54,289 nt of DNA, from the NCBI GenBank assembly GCA_023453125.1, contig JAEXUB010000262.1, positions 1 to 54,289 on the forward strand. The letters run 5' to 3'. The notes beneath the pieces are model-generated. The model was not told where the DNA came from, did not search any database, and saw only the letters and a list, made by a program, of their open reading frames with translations. Source of the stretch: Bacteroidota bacterium. Lineage in GTDB: Bacteria > Bacteroidota > Ignavibacteria > Ignavibacteriales > Melioribacteraceae. Position 1 is the first letter of the stretch. Every line of letters begins with the position of its first letter. Below are positions 24,924 to 34,028 of this stretch, one piece after another. The position numbers and the translations under genes are program-made.

Positions 24924-27542
24924 TTATTTCTTTTTAAATTCAAGTTTTCCCGCGCCGGGATAAACAACGGAAACGGTATCCCCCCCCTGGAAGCGGTTCA
25001 TAAGGATTTCGGCAGAAAGGGGATTAACAACGTGCTTTTGAATTGTCCTTTTAATCGGCCGGGCGCCGAATGTAGGATCGTAACCGGCATTAAGAAGGAA
25101 TTCCTTTACCCCTTCGTGAATTTCAAGAGTAAGGTCTTTTTCGGCAAGCATCTTTCCCACTCTCTGAAGCTGAATATCAATAATTTCCATAAGCTCTTTT
25201 TTAAGAAGCGGTTTAAATAACACAACTTCGTCTATCCTGTTTAAGAATTCCGGTCTGATTGTCCTTCGTAGCAGCTCCGATAAGCTTGAGCGGAGTTCTC
25301 CGATAATATCCCCGAAATCTTCCTCCTTAACGGCGGCAAGCTTCTCCTGAATCATCTGCGAGCCAAGATTGGAAGTCATTATAATAATTGTATTTTTAAA
25401 ATCTACCGTCCGCCCCTGATTGTCGGTCAGTCTCCCGTCGTCAAGCATCTGCAGCAGAATATTAAAAACTTCGGGATGGGCTTTTTCAATTTCATCCAGA
25501 AGAAGAACCGAATAAGGCCTTCTCCTGACGGCTTCGGTAAGCTGTCCCCCTTCTTCATAGCCGACATATCCGGGAGGGGCCCCGACAAGTCTCGAGACCG
25601 AATGCTTTTCCATATACTCGCTCATATCAATCCTTATCAATGCGTGATCATCATTGAAAAGGAATTCGGCAAGGGCCCGGGCAAGCTCCGTTTTACCTAC
25701 CCCGGTTGTTCCTATGAATATAAAGGATCCGATTGGGCGGTTTACATCCTGCAGTCCGGACCGGGATCGTCTTATGGCGTTCGCAACGGCAGCCACAGCG
25801 TCATCCTGTCCAATTACTCTTTTATGAAGCTCTTCCTCCATCCTTAAAAGTTTAGAGCGTTCGCTTTCCAGCATCCGGCTTACCGGAATTCCGGTCCACT
25901 TGGCAACAACCTCGGCAATATCTTCCGGATCAACCTCTTCTTTAAGCATCTTATTGGATTTCTGAATTTCTGCAAGCGCTTCGCTTTCAGTCTTGATTTT
26001 CTTTAACAGTTCAGTCATAACGCCGTAGCGCAGCTGAGCAACTTTGGCAAGGTCTCCTTCCCGTTCAAATTTATCGGCATCGAGTTTTGCTTTTTCAAGG
26101 TCGCTTTTCATACTGCGGATTTTCTGAATTTTTTCCTTCTCCAGTATCCAGTGCCCCTTAAGGGAGTTTCTCTCCTCAGACAATTCCGAAAGTTCTCTGG
26201 AAAGTTCTTCGAGTCTTACGGCGGACTCTTTATCGCTTTCCCTCTTAAGGGCCTCTTTTTCAATTTCAAGCTGCTGAATTTTTCTTTCAACCATATCCAG
26301 TTCTTCCGGCATGGAATCAATTTCAATCCTCAGCTTCGATGCGGCTTCGTCAATTAAGTCAATTGCCTTGTCGGGAAGAAAGCGGTCCGCGATATATCTG
26401 TTGGACAGGTGAACCGCGGCAACAATAGCACCGTCTGTAATTCTTACTCCGTGATGAACTTCGTATCTTTCTTTTAAACCTCTAAGAATAGAAACCGCAT
26501 CCTCTTCTCCCGGTTCGGCAACAAGAACCGGCTGAAATCTTCTTTCGAGCGCCGCATCTTTCTCTATATACTTTCTGTATTCGTCAAGAGTAGTTGCCCC
26601 GATTGCATGCAATTCCCCTCTTGCCAGGGCGGGTTTAAGAATGTTGGCGGCATCCATAGCCCCTTCGGTTTTTCCTGCCCCTACAAGCTGATGAAGCTCA
26701 TCTATAAAAAGAATAATTTCGCCGTTAGACTCCTGAACCTCTTTTACAACGGCCTTCATTCTTTCTTCAAACTGTCCCCTGTACTGTGTGCCGGCGACAA
26801 GCGCTCCCATATCGAGTGCAATAATATTTTTCGATTTTAAATTCTCGGGAACATCCCCCGAAACTATTCTGTGAGCAATTCCCTCGGCAATTGCGGTTTT
26901 GCCCACTCCCGGTTCTCCAATTAAAACGGGATTGTTTTTTGTCCTGCGTGAAAGCACCTGCAGCACTCTTCTTATCTCCTCGTCGCGCCCTATAACCGGA
27001 TCGAGCTTTCCGGCTCTTGCAAGATCATTCAAATCGCGCCCGTACTTTTTAAGGGATTGATATGTATCTTCCGGATTCTGCGATGTAACTCTTTGCGTTC
27101 CTCTGATATCTTTAAGCGCCGTTAACACTTCTTCTTTTGTTATTCCGTTTTCGCGCAGAAGTTTCCCTACATTGCCCCCCTCCTGCGTAAATGCAAGCAG
27201 TATATGTTCGGCTGATATGTATTCGTCTTTTAAAAATTTTGTTTCGTCTGCAGACGCATCAAGCAGCTTAAGAGAAGCAGGGGAGAGCTGCTGATTCCCG
27301 ACTCCGGCCCCGGTAACCTTTGGAAGTTTTTCCAGAAACTGTCCCGCAGCCAATTTTAGCTGATTAATATTGGCGCCGATCTTCTGAATTATCGAAACCG
27401 CTACATTGGTGTTATCCTGAATGAGCGCGGCAAAAATATGCTCCGGCTCAATCATCTGGTTGTTATAATTCTGCGCTATTTCTATTGAGTTCTGTATTAC
27501 TTCCTGCGCCTTTACCGTAAGCTTATTAAAATTAAACGCCAT
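24924..27542 (-). CDS. clpB: ATP-dependent disaggregase ClpB
   Basis: 872 residues, normal for ClpB. Clp N-domain repeats (~1-150), first AAA+ domain (Walker A GEPGVGKT, Walker B IILFIDELHQLVG), the long coiled-coil middle domain (~400-530, e.g. ELSRELSELSEERNSL) that distinguishes ClpB from ClpA/ClpC, and a second AAA+ domain (GTTGVGKTELARAL; VLLLDEIEKAHPEVFN). It rescues aggregated proteins together with DnaK/DnaJ/GrpE in the cytoplasm. GAGGTTAAG precedes the ATG. Heat-shock control is usual for clpB, but I see no CIRCE element in the 231-bp upstream gap. Confidence 0.98.
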   Translation of the reverse strand: MAFNFNKLTVKAQEVIQNSIEIAQNYNNQMIEPEHIFAALIQDNTNVAVSIIQKIGANINQLKLAAGQFLEKLPKVTGAGVGNQQLSPASLKLLDASADETKFLKDEYISAEHILLAFTQEGGNVGKLLRENGITKEEVLTALKDIRGTQRVTSQNPEDTYQSLKKYGRDLNDLARAGKLDPVIGRDEEIRRVLQVLSRRTKNNPVLIGEPGVGKTAIAEGIAHRIVSGDVPENLKSKNIIALDMGALVAGTQYRGQFEERMKAVVKEVQESNGEIILFIDELHQLVGAGKTEGAMDAANILKPALARGELHAIGATTLDEYRKYIEKDAALERRFQPVLVAEPGEEDAVSILRGLKERYEVHHGVRITDGAIVAAVHLSNRYIADRFLPDKAIDLIDEAASKLRIEIDSMPEELDMVERKIQQLEIEKEALKRESDKESAVRLEELSRELSELSEERNSLKGHWILEKEKIQKIRSMKSDLEKAKLDADKFEREGDLAKVAQLRYGVMTELLKKIKTESEALAEIQKSNKMLKEEVDPEDIAEVVAKWTGIPVSRMLESERSKLLRMEEELHKRVIGQDDAVAAVANAIRRSRSGLQDVNRPIGSFIFIGTTGVGKTELARALAEFLFNDDHALIRIDMSEYMEKHSVSRLVGAPPGYVGYEEGGQLTEAVRRRPYSVLLLDEIEKAHPEVFNILLQMLDDGRLTDNQGRTVDFKNTIIIMTSNLGSQMIQEKLAAVKEEDFGDIIGELRSSLSELLRRTIRPEFLNRIDEVVLFKPLLKKELMEIIDIQLQRVGKMLAEKDLTLEIHEGVKEFLLNAGYDPTFGARPIKRTIQKHVVNPLSAEILMNRFQGGDTVSVVYPGAGKLEFKKK

Positions 27543-27682
27543 CTTAACCTCAATAAAATTTTATCTTTAAATTTACAATAATACAAATAGAGTATAAAAA
27601 AAGTTTCTATGGATATATAATAAAATATAAAATAACGAACTAAAATATAAGCAGATTATTCTATATTGAAAAATCCTCTTTT

Positions 27683-27711
27683 TTGATAATACTTCTAATT
27701 ATGGGTATATT
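27683..27711 (+). promoter_or_regulatory. Predicted promoter of the mnmE operon
   Basis: TTGATA (27683-27688), a 17-base spacer and TATATT (27706-27711) each match the sigma-70 consensus in five of six positions. It lies 63 bases before the mnmE start in the very AT-rich gap shared with divergent clpB. Confidence 0.55.
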
Positions 27712-27773
27712 TTGAGCCGTTTAATTTAGTTTTTTGCAATTACTGAAAGAACTCATTCATAGAAAAGAGGAAC

Positions 27774-29138
27774 ATGAGTTATTTCGAGAAAGACCAGGAT
27801 ACAATAATAGCGCAGGCAACTGCCGCCGGAACCTCCGCAATCTCGGTAATCCGCCTAAGCGGAAAAGACTCTTTCAAGATAGCCGATTCCCTCTTCAGGG
27901 GGAAAACAAAGATATCAGAGGCCGCCTCCCACACAATCCACTACGGAAAAATACTCCTTGAAAACGATACCGTTGATGACGTTTTAATTTCAATATTCCG
28001 GCTTCCTCATTCATTTACGGGGGAAAATTCAGTAGAGATAAGCACCCACGGCAATCCTCTGATTGTCCAGAAGATTATTGAAGGCGCTGTTAAAAACGGG
28101 GCGAGAATTGCCGATCCGGGAGAGTTTACCAAACGCGCCTTTTTAAATGGAAGAATAGACCTTTCACAGGCCGAGGCTGTTGCAGACATTATAAACTCCC
28201 GCACTGAGGCTTCGTTAAAGGGAGCTCGCAATCAGCTCGACGGGCTCCTTTCGGGAAAAGTAAATTCGCTCCGGGAAAGCCTGATTGAAATTGCTTCTCT
28301 TCTGGAGCTGGAACTCGACTTTGCCGAAGAGGGATTAGAATTTATTTCCCTTGCCGAAATAAGGGAAAAAGTTGAGAAGATAATCTCCGAAATTGACTCT
28401 CTCCTAAAAACATATTCCTTTGGAAAGGTTCTCAGGGAGGGAATTCAGGTAGCCATTGCGGGAAGGCCGAACGTGGGGAAATCGTCCCTGCTTAATTACC
28501 TTCTAAAAGATTCAAGAGCCATTGTAAGCGATATTCCCGGCACTACGAGGGATATTATTAAAGACGAATTCTTTTACAAAGGAATGCTCTTTCATCTCTC
28601 GGATACGGCCGGAATAAGAAGCACGGAAGACATTATAGAAAAAGAGGGGGTTCTCAGAAGCCGTAACGCCGTTTCCAATGCAGACCTTGTTCTGATGATT
28701 TGGGACGTAACCGAAGGATATCCGGAGAAGCTTTATTCAGAACTTTTATCCCTTACCACTCCCGACAGAATTATCGGCGTAATGAACAAGATAGACCTTG
28801 GCAGGGGGGAAGGAGAGCCCGAAAACACATTTCAGATTTCAGCCCTTACCGGAGAAGGAATTGTAGACCTCCTTGAAGAAATGTATCTGAGGGGAACCGG
28901 AAAAGGGAACTATAGCGAGCACTCAATTATTGTAAGCAATATAAGGCATTATAATTCTCTACAAAAAGCAAAAGACTCATTGAGCAAATCGGTCGATTCC
29001 CTTATTGCTTCATTGAGTAATGAGTTTATCTCTTTTGAAATCAGGAATGGTGTTGCCGCGCTTTCAGAGATTATAGGGGAGGTTTCCTCGGAGGATATCC
29101 TAAATAATATTTTTTCAAAATTCTGCATAGGCAAATAG
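27774..29138 (+). CDS. mnmE: tRNA modification GTPase MnmE
   Basis: 454 residues. The N-terminal tetrahydrofolate-binding domain (TIIAQATAAGTSAISVIRLSG) is followed by helical domains flanking a G domain: Walker A GRPNVGKSSLL, switch DIPGTTRDIIKDE, DTAGIR, NKID. The protein ends with the conserved FCIGK, whose Cys is the MnmE signature. With MnmG it makes cmnm5U34 in tRNA wobble positions. AGAGGAAC precedes the ATG. mnmG follows after a short gap containing two parS sites. Confidence 0.98.
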   Translation: MSYFEKDQDTIIAQATAAGTSAISVIRLSGKDSFKIADSLFRGKTKISEAASHTIHYGKILLENDTVDDVLISIFRLPHSFTGENSVEISTHGNPLIVQKIIEGAVKNGARIADPGEFTKRAFLNGRIDLSQAEAVADIINSRTEASLKGARNQLDGLLSGKVNSLRESLIEIASLLELELDFAEEGLEFISLAEIREKVEKIISEIDSLLKTYSFGKVLREGIQVAIAGRPNVGKSSLLNYLLKDSRAIVSDIPGTTRDIIKDEFFYKGMLFHLSDTAGIRSTEDIIEKEGVLRSRNAVSNADLVLMIWDVTEGYPEKLYSELLSLTTPDRIIGVMNKIDLGRGEGEPENTFQISALTGEGIVDLLEEMYLRGTGKGNYSEHSIIVSNIRHYNSLQKAKDSLSKSVDSLIASLSNEFISFEIRNGVAALSEIIGEVSSEDILNNIFSKFCIGK

Positions 29139-29153
29139 GTTTCACGTGAAACA
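29138..29153. promoter_or_regulatory. parS: parS chromosome-partition site 1
   Basis: GGTTTCACGTGAAACA matches the near-universal ParB-binding consensus TGTTNCACGTGAAACA at 15 of 16 positions. It starts at the last base of the mnmE stop codon. Confidence 0.9.
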
Positions 29154-29183
29154 TTTTCTGGATTTTCCCGAAATGAACGCACC

Positions 29184-29199
29184 TGTTCCACGTGAAACA
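29184..29199. promoter_or_regulatory. parS: parS chromosome-partition site 2
   Basis: TGTTCCACGTGAAACA matches the ParB-binding consensus at all 16 positions. It lies 46 bp from site 1 and ends just before the mnmG ribosome site. ParB bound here could influence mnmG translation or transcription, though its main role would be origin segregation. Confidence 0.93.
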
Positions 29200-29209
29200 G
29201 AAAGGAAAT

Positions 29210-31087
29210 ATGAAATTTTTTGACGTAATTGTGGGGGGAGGGGGGCACGCCGGAATAGAGGCCGCTTCCGCTCCTGCCCGAATGGGATGTTCCGTTGCTA
29301 TGATTACCATGGATAAGAATGCCATGGGAAGAATGTCTTGCAATCCGGCTATCGGGGGAAGCGCCAAGGGGCACCTCGTTCACGAAATTGACTCCCTCGG
29401 GGGAGTAATGGGTATTCTGGCTGACAAAACGGGAATACAGTTCAGGACCCTTAACCGCTCCAAAGGTCCCGCTGTCTGGGCCGGCAGATGCCAGTCCGAT
29501 AGAGACCTCTATTCCAGGGCCGCCCTTGAGGAAATTGAGAACACCCCCAATCTAACAATAATTGAAGACTCGGTTATTGAGATTATAAAAGAGGGGGGCC
29601 GGATAACAGGAGTCAAAACACTCCACGGAAATGAATACGGATGCCGGGCGTTTATTGTCTGCTCGGGTACCTTTCTTAATGGAATAATGCACACCGGAAT
29701 GGTTAAGACTTCGGGGGGAAGATTCGGAGAACCCCCGGCCAAAGGATTAACAGAGTCTTTAATTGAGAATGGTTTTGTCTCCGGGCGACTTAAAACAGGC
29801 ACGCCCCCCCGCATTAGAAAAGACTCCATCAACTTCAGCATTTTAGAAGAACAGCCGGGGGATGAAAATCCGCAGCCTTTTTCTCTAAGAACGGATAAAT
29901 CAAAATTCCCTCTCCTCCCCCAGATTAGCTGCCATATTACATATACAGACGAGGTAATTCATAAAATTCTGGCAAAAGGTTTTGAACAATCCCCCCTTTT
30001 TACCGGAATAATAAAAGGGGTCGGCCCCCGATACTGCCCCTCCATTGAGGATAAAATTGTAAGGTTTAAAGACAAAGAAAGACATCAGCTCTTTCTGGAA
30101 CCGGAAGGATTAAATACCGACCTGATTTATCTTAACGGTTTTTCCTCCTCACTCCCCGCAGAAATTCAGTACGAGGCTCTTACAAAATTAAAGGGACTTG
30201 AAAATGCAGAAATGGTGCGCCCCGGCTATGCAATTGAATATGATTACTTTCCCCCCTACCAGGTGGATCTTACTCTTGAGACAAAACTTGTTAAAGGCTT
30301 GTATTTCGCCGGGCAGGTAAACGGCACTTCCGGATATGAAGAGGCTGCGGCACAGGGACTCATAGCCGGTATTAACGCCGCTCTAAAAGTTCAGGGTAAG
30401 GAAGAGTTCGTTCTTAAAAGAAGCGAGTCTTACATCGGGGTTTTAATCGATGACCTTGTAGGAAAATCTACCGATGAACCTTACAGAATGTTTACTTCAA
30501 GGGCAGAGTATAGATTAATATTAAGACAGGATAATGCAGACCGTCGCCTGATGAAATATGGAAAAGAGTTCGGACTGATTTCGAACGAAATGTATGATGC
30601 GCTTCTGGAAAGGGAGAAGGAAATTGAGGCGGCTAAGATATTTCTGAAGAACACCCGTTTCAAGCCGGATAAATTCAACAGCTATTTAAAAGAAAAAGAT
30701 CTCTCTCTTCTGGATAATTCGGAGACAATTGACAAGCTTACCAAGCGCCCGGAAATTCCTCTTAAAGATATTCTTGAACTGATAAGCGAAGATGAATTCG
30801 AAGAAGTAAAAAAAATCCTGGGCAATGAAAAAATTCTGGAGCAGATTGAGATTGAGACGAAATACGAAGGCTATATATTGCGTCAGTATGAATTAATTGA
30901 AAAGATGGAAAAACTGGAAAACACTCTTATTCCTTTAAATTTTAATTATACTAACTTAAACACTATTTCGAAAGAAGGGAGAGAGAAGCTGAGCAGGGTA
31001 CGTCCCCGTTCAATAGGGCAGGCGGCCAGAATTTCGGGGGTTACTCCTTCAGATATTTCTGTTTTGTTAGTATATTTGAAAAACTAA
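29210..31087 (+). CDS. mnmG: tRNA uridine-5-carboxymethylaminomethyl modification enzyme MnmG
   Basis: About 625 residues. FAD-binding Rossmann motif near the N-terminus (VIVGGGGHAGIEAA), the GidA signatures GRMSCNPAIGGSAKGHLVHE and KTGTPPRI, and GQVNGTSGYEEAAAQGL. The C-terminal helical domain that binds MnmE is present (YEGYILRQYELIEKMEKLE). Works with MnmE on tRNA wobble uridine. A GTG at 29192 would extend the protein but lies within the parS sequence; AAAGGAAAT directly before the ATG at 29210 supports that start. Confidence 0.98.
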   Translation: MKFFDVIVGGGGHAGIEAASAPARMGCSVAMITMDKNAMGRMSCNPAIGGSAKGHLVHEIDSLGGVMGILADKTGIQFRTLNRSKGPAVWAGRCQSDRDLYSRAALEEIENTPNLTIIEDSVIEIIKEGGRITGVKTLHGNEYGCRAFIVCSGTFLNGIMHTGMVKTSGGRFGEPPAKGLTESLIENGFVSGRLKTGTPPRIRKDSINFSILEEQPGDENPQPFSLRTDKSKFPLLPQISCHITYTDEVIHKILAKGFEQSPLFTGIIKGVGPRYCPSIEDKIVRFKDKERHQLFLEPEGLNTDLIYLNGFSSSLPAEIQYEALTKLKGLENAEMVRPGYAIEYDYFPPYQVDLTLETKLVKGLYFAGQVNGTSGYEEAAAQGLIAGINAALKVQGKEEFVLKRSESYIGVLIDDLVGKSTDEPYRMFTSRAEYRLILRQDNADRRLMKYGKEFGLISNEMYDALLEREKEIEAAKIFLKNTRFKPDKFNSYLKEKDLSLLDNSETIDKLTKRPEIPLKDILELISEDEFEEVKKILGNEKILEQIEIETKYEGYILRQYELIEKMEKLENTLIPLNFNYTNLNTISKEGREKLSRVRPRSIGQAARISGVTPSDISVLLVYLKN

Positions 31088-31104
31088 TTTTCTGAGGCTT
31101 GTTA

Positions 31105-31785
31105 TTGAATAATCAAGATCAGTTTATCCGCGAATTAAAGCAGTTCTTCTGGGAAAACAACATTAATCCCGATTTGAACCAAATTGAAAGACTTGCCCAT
31201 TACTGCCATCTAATTGTAGAAAAAAATCAGTTTGTTAATCTTATCTCCCGGAAAGATGAGGCAAAAGTAGTTGAGAACCACGTTTTCATATCCGCGCTTC
31301 TATCGGAGTTCATACCTGAGAGGGTATCCCGCTATGTTGACATCGGTACGGGGGGAGGATTTCCCGGAATTCCGGTTGGTATTATGCGCCCCATGCTTAA
31401 GGGGGTTCTGGTCGATTCCACCACAAAAAAAATTGACGCCGTTAAAGAGTTCATCTCAAAATTAAGATTAACAAATCTATCTGCCGACAATTCGCGCGTT
31501 GAAAGCGATGAGTTTAAACAGAAACATGCCGACGCGTTCGATCTTGTTGTAAGCCGCGCAACTGTTCCATTAATTATTCTTATCCGCTATGCGCTCCCGC
31601 TGATAAAACAGAAGGCTTATCTTCTGTCGATGAAAGGGGGAGATCTGGCAGATGAGTTTAAGGAAGCAGAATTAAAATATAAGGCTTACATAAAAAAATC
31701 TACCGTGTTCGATCTGGCATATAAGCCTACTAACATCAGAAATGTTAAAGGGAAAAAAGTAATTCTTTTGGAATTAAATAAGTGA
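31105..31785 (+). CDS. rsmG: 16S rRNA (guanine527-N7)-methyltransferase RsmG
   Basis: About 226 residues. The SAM-binding motif YVDIGTGGGFPGIPVGI and downstream VSRATVPL are typical of RsmG (GidB), which methylates G527 of 16S rRNA. Two TTG codons could start it; TTG at 31105 has GAGG seven bases upstream, while TTG at 31099 is only one base away from it, so I choose 31105. The stop overlaps the next gene's GTG start (GTGA), so translation of the SIR2-like protein is probably coupled to RsmG. Confidence 0.96.
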   Translation: MNNQDQFIRELKQFFWENNINPDLNQIERLAHYCHLIVEKNQFVNLISRKDEAKVVENHVFISALLSEFIPERVSRYVDIGTGGGFPGIPVGIMRPMLKGVLVDSTTKKIDAVKEFISKLRLTNLSADNSRVESDEFKQKHADAFDLVVSRATVPLIILIRYALPLIKQKAYLLSMKGGDLADEFKEAELKYKAYIKKSTVFDLAYKPTNIRNVKGKKVILLELNK

Positions 31786-32945
31786 CAGAGAAATCTTCAC
31801 CGGCTCCCGATTTCTCCAATTCCACCGGCAATCTTTTAAAGGAAAGTTTTCTTCGCTACAAACCGGAAAGGGATGTTTTGTTTGTTCTTGGCGCCGGCGC
31901 TTCCCATCCCGACGGAGTACCCCTTCAAAAACATATACTTCCCTCCATTCTTTCGGAAGATCAAAAGGAAATTGCTTCTTCCGAAATAGGAAAAGAGTTT
32001 GCCCGGTTTTTCTACTCCAATTTTAAAGCCTCGCAAAAATCTTTCCCGGAAATGGAGGCAGTGTTCGGTTTTCTTGACTACTTTATTCAGCAGAATGAAA
32101 GTCTCAGCCAGGACTATCCTGTTTCAAAGATAAGGGAGTTAAGGGAATATCTTATAAAGCTGATTCATTATATTATTGATTATCAGGTTGCCGGGGAGGG
32201 GATTCATTACCGCCGCTTCTGGGAAACCATTCACAATTTAAATAGAAATGTTTCCTTTATTACTCTTAACTACGACACATTATTCGAGCAGGCATTTGAA
32301 TTTCTCTTTAAGCAGAATTCACTTATAGATTACTGCATCCCATTCATGAATTACGAGAAGAGCGAAAAATTCAGGCAGTTTAATTACTGGATTAATCCGC
32401 GCGAGCCGGTTAAACATATGGATGGGATTGAACCGGTTGCCTATAAAATTATTAAAGTGCACGGGAGCCTGAACTGGAAATACTGCAACTGCTGCAACCA
32501 GACGCTTCTTACCCCCTGGGATAGAACCATTGACCTGAACCGCGGAAAATTTTTGGGTTATACATACCCCGACAAGCAGGTTTACGAATATAAATGTCCT
32601 CTGGACGGCACAGAGTTCCAGACTCTCATTATGCCCCCTTCATTTGTAAAGCCTCTATACCAGCTTGTAATATCGCAGCTTCTGAATGAAGCATCTAAAG
32701 AGATTAGGATTGCAAAAAAGATAGTCTTTATAGGATACTCCCTCTCCAATGCAGATATTCATATAAAAGCAATATTCAAGAAGAACATTTCAAATAATAC
32801 CGAAGTGGTTGTTATTAATCCGAGGAAGAAGGAGGGGCTTGAGCTTAATTACCGGGCGCTTTCCGAAAACGTCCGATTTATCTTCTGTTCTATGGAAGAG
32901 ATGATTAATGATGAAAGCCTGATGAAAGAACTCCTTACAAAATAG
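31782..32945 (+). CDS. SIR2-like domain protein with zinc-ribbon insertion
   Basis: 387 residues. SIR2 Rossmann elements: LFVLGAGASHPDGVPLQK (~33-50), the NAD/catalytic segment ITLNYDTLFEQAFEF (~162-176), KVHGSLNW carrying the catalytic His (~225), and IVFIGYSLSNADIHIKAIF near the C-terminus. Between them four cysteines (CNCC ... CPLDG) could hold a zinc, as in sirtuins. Proteins of this class are NADases in some anti-phage systems (for example Thoeris ThsA), while classical sirtuins deacylate lysines; the sequence alone does not decide. GTG start overlaps the rsmG stop by four bases. No defence partner gene is adjacent, since the next gene is convergent. Confidence 0.83.
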   Translation: MTEKSSPAPDFSNSTGNLLKESFLRYKPERDVLFVLGAGASHPDGVPLQKHILPSILSEDQKEIASSEIGKEFARFFYSNFKASQKSFPEMEAVFGFLDYFIQQNESLSQDYPVSKIRELREYLIKLIHYIIDYQVAGEGIHYRRFWETIHNLNRNVSFITLNYDTLFEQAFEFLFKQNSLIDYCIPFMNYEKSEKFRQFNYWINPREPVKHMDGIEPVAYKIIKVHGSLNWKYCNCCNQTLLTPWDRTIDLNRGKFLGYTYPDKQVYEYKCPLDGTEFQTLIMPPSFVKPLYQLVISQLLNEASKEIRIAKKIVFIGYSLSNADIHIKAIFKKNISNNTEVVVINPRKKEGLELNYRALSENVRFIFCSMEEMINDESLMKELLTK

Positions 32946-32965
32946 AACCTTAACTCCATTACCGC

Positions 32966-33874
32966 TTATCTGCTTAATTCATCAAAAGCCTGTTCCGCGT
33001 TCCCCTTAATCATCCCGGCTCTCATTTCCTTAACGCCGGTAAACATAGAGACATCAATTGCGGCAGAGATTTCCTCTTTGGTTTTTCCTTCCTTTTTCGC
33101 TTTGGCAACGTAATCCAGCAATGCCGAGATAAAATCTTTCATTTTTACAAGATCATCTCTTGTGCCGATTATTTTTTCAGGGTCAGCCGAATGGCCGAAA
33201 ACAAATTTTGTATCCCGTCCGAATTTTCCAATTACCTTGTCCAGATAATTTATCCACCCCTTGAACGAACCGCCGTCGGCCAGATTAAAGAACGGACAGA
33301 GCCCGTTAAATACCAGATCCCCCATGTGAACAACATCCGAATTAACAAAATGATATATTGAGTCTCCTCCGGTATGGGCGGGACAAATATGATAGGCGGC
33401 TACCTGCTCTTTGCCTATTCCGTAAATTGCGCTTTCGGCGAATGTCAGCGAAGGGTATGCCTGCGTCTTATCCTTTTCTCCCCCTCCGTTTCTTTCTCTC
33501 TGAAGCCGGGCGCACTCTTCGCTAGCAACAATTTTTTCTACATACTCCTTAAGAAAGAAATTTCCCGCAGTGTGATCTCCGTGATGATGGGTGTTAAAGA
33601 GAAAATTAATTTTCCTGTCGGAGATTTTTCTTAATCCGGCTATAAGGTTTTTAGCCGATTCCGGGTACTGAGCGTCAACAATTGCTCCGGCATCCTTTGT
33701 AATGTACCAGAGGATTGTCCCTCCTCTTTCCGAATAAACGCCAAGATTATCATTGATTTGCCTGAATCCCTTTCCCAAATCCTGTGCAAAAGAGGGAATA
33801 CGGAATCCTCCGAAAACCATCCCTCCCAGGATAATTGAGGATGTCTTTAAGAATTCTTTTCTTGTAACCGGCAT
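32966..33874 (-). CDS. Exported metallo-beta-lactamase-fold hydrolase
   Basis: 302 residues. The N-terminus (TRKEFLKTSSIILGGMVFGG, cleavage near SFAQ) looks like a Tat signal with RK instead of RR. The MBL zinc motif is FNTHHHGDHTAGN (~95-107), with a later His in PAHTGGDSIYHF and VFGHSADPEK supplying further ligands. The fold hydrolyses thioesters, lactams, lactones or phosphoesters; the substrate is not evident. Start ATG with AAAGGAAAATAAA upstream. Convergent with the SIR2-like gene, 20 bases apart. Confidence 0.86.
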   Translation of the reverse strand: MPVTRKEFLKTSSIILGGMVFGGFRIPSFAQDLGKGFRQINDNLGVYSERGGTILWYITKDAGAIVDAQYPESAKNLIAGLRKISDRKINFLFNTHHHGDHTAGNFFLKEYVEKIVASEECARLQRERNGGGEKDKTQAYPSLTFAESAIYGIGKEQVAAYHICPAHTGGDSIYHFVNSDVVHMGDLVFNGLCPFFNLADGGSFKGWINYLDKVIGKFGRDTKFVFGHSADPEKIIGTRDDLVKMKDFISALLDYVAKAKKEGKTKEEISAAIDVSMFTGVKEMRAGMIKGNAEQAFDELSR

Positions 33875-34028
33875 TTTATTTTCCTTTCTGCTGTTTTCTG
33901 CCCAAAATTATTTTTTCTTTCGTCATTTTGCAAGTCCTTTTAATAAGCCCCCAACGCCCCAATTACGGATTTTTTATTTCCCTCTCCTAATTATATATTA
34001 TAACTCGCAATAACTATTATATAGCAAA

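Noticed and set aside
27543..27773. CIRCE or similar heat-shock operator upstream of clpB
   Set aside because: No TTAGCACTC-N9-GAGTGCTAA-like inverted repeat is present in the gap; it is simply AT-rich.
31782..32945. Calling the SIR2-like gene part of a named anti-phage system
   Set aside because: No TIR, HerA, Argonaute or other known partner gene is adjacent and the gene is coupled to rsmG, so a named system cannot be supported.
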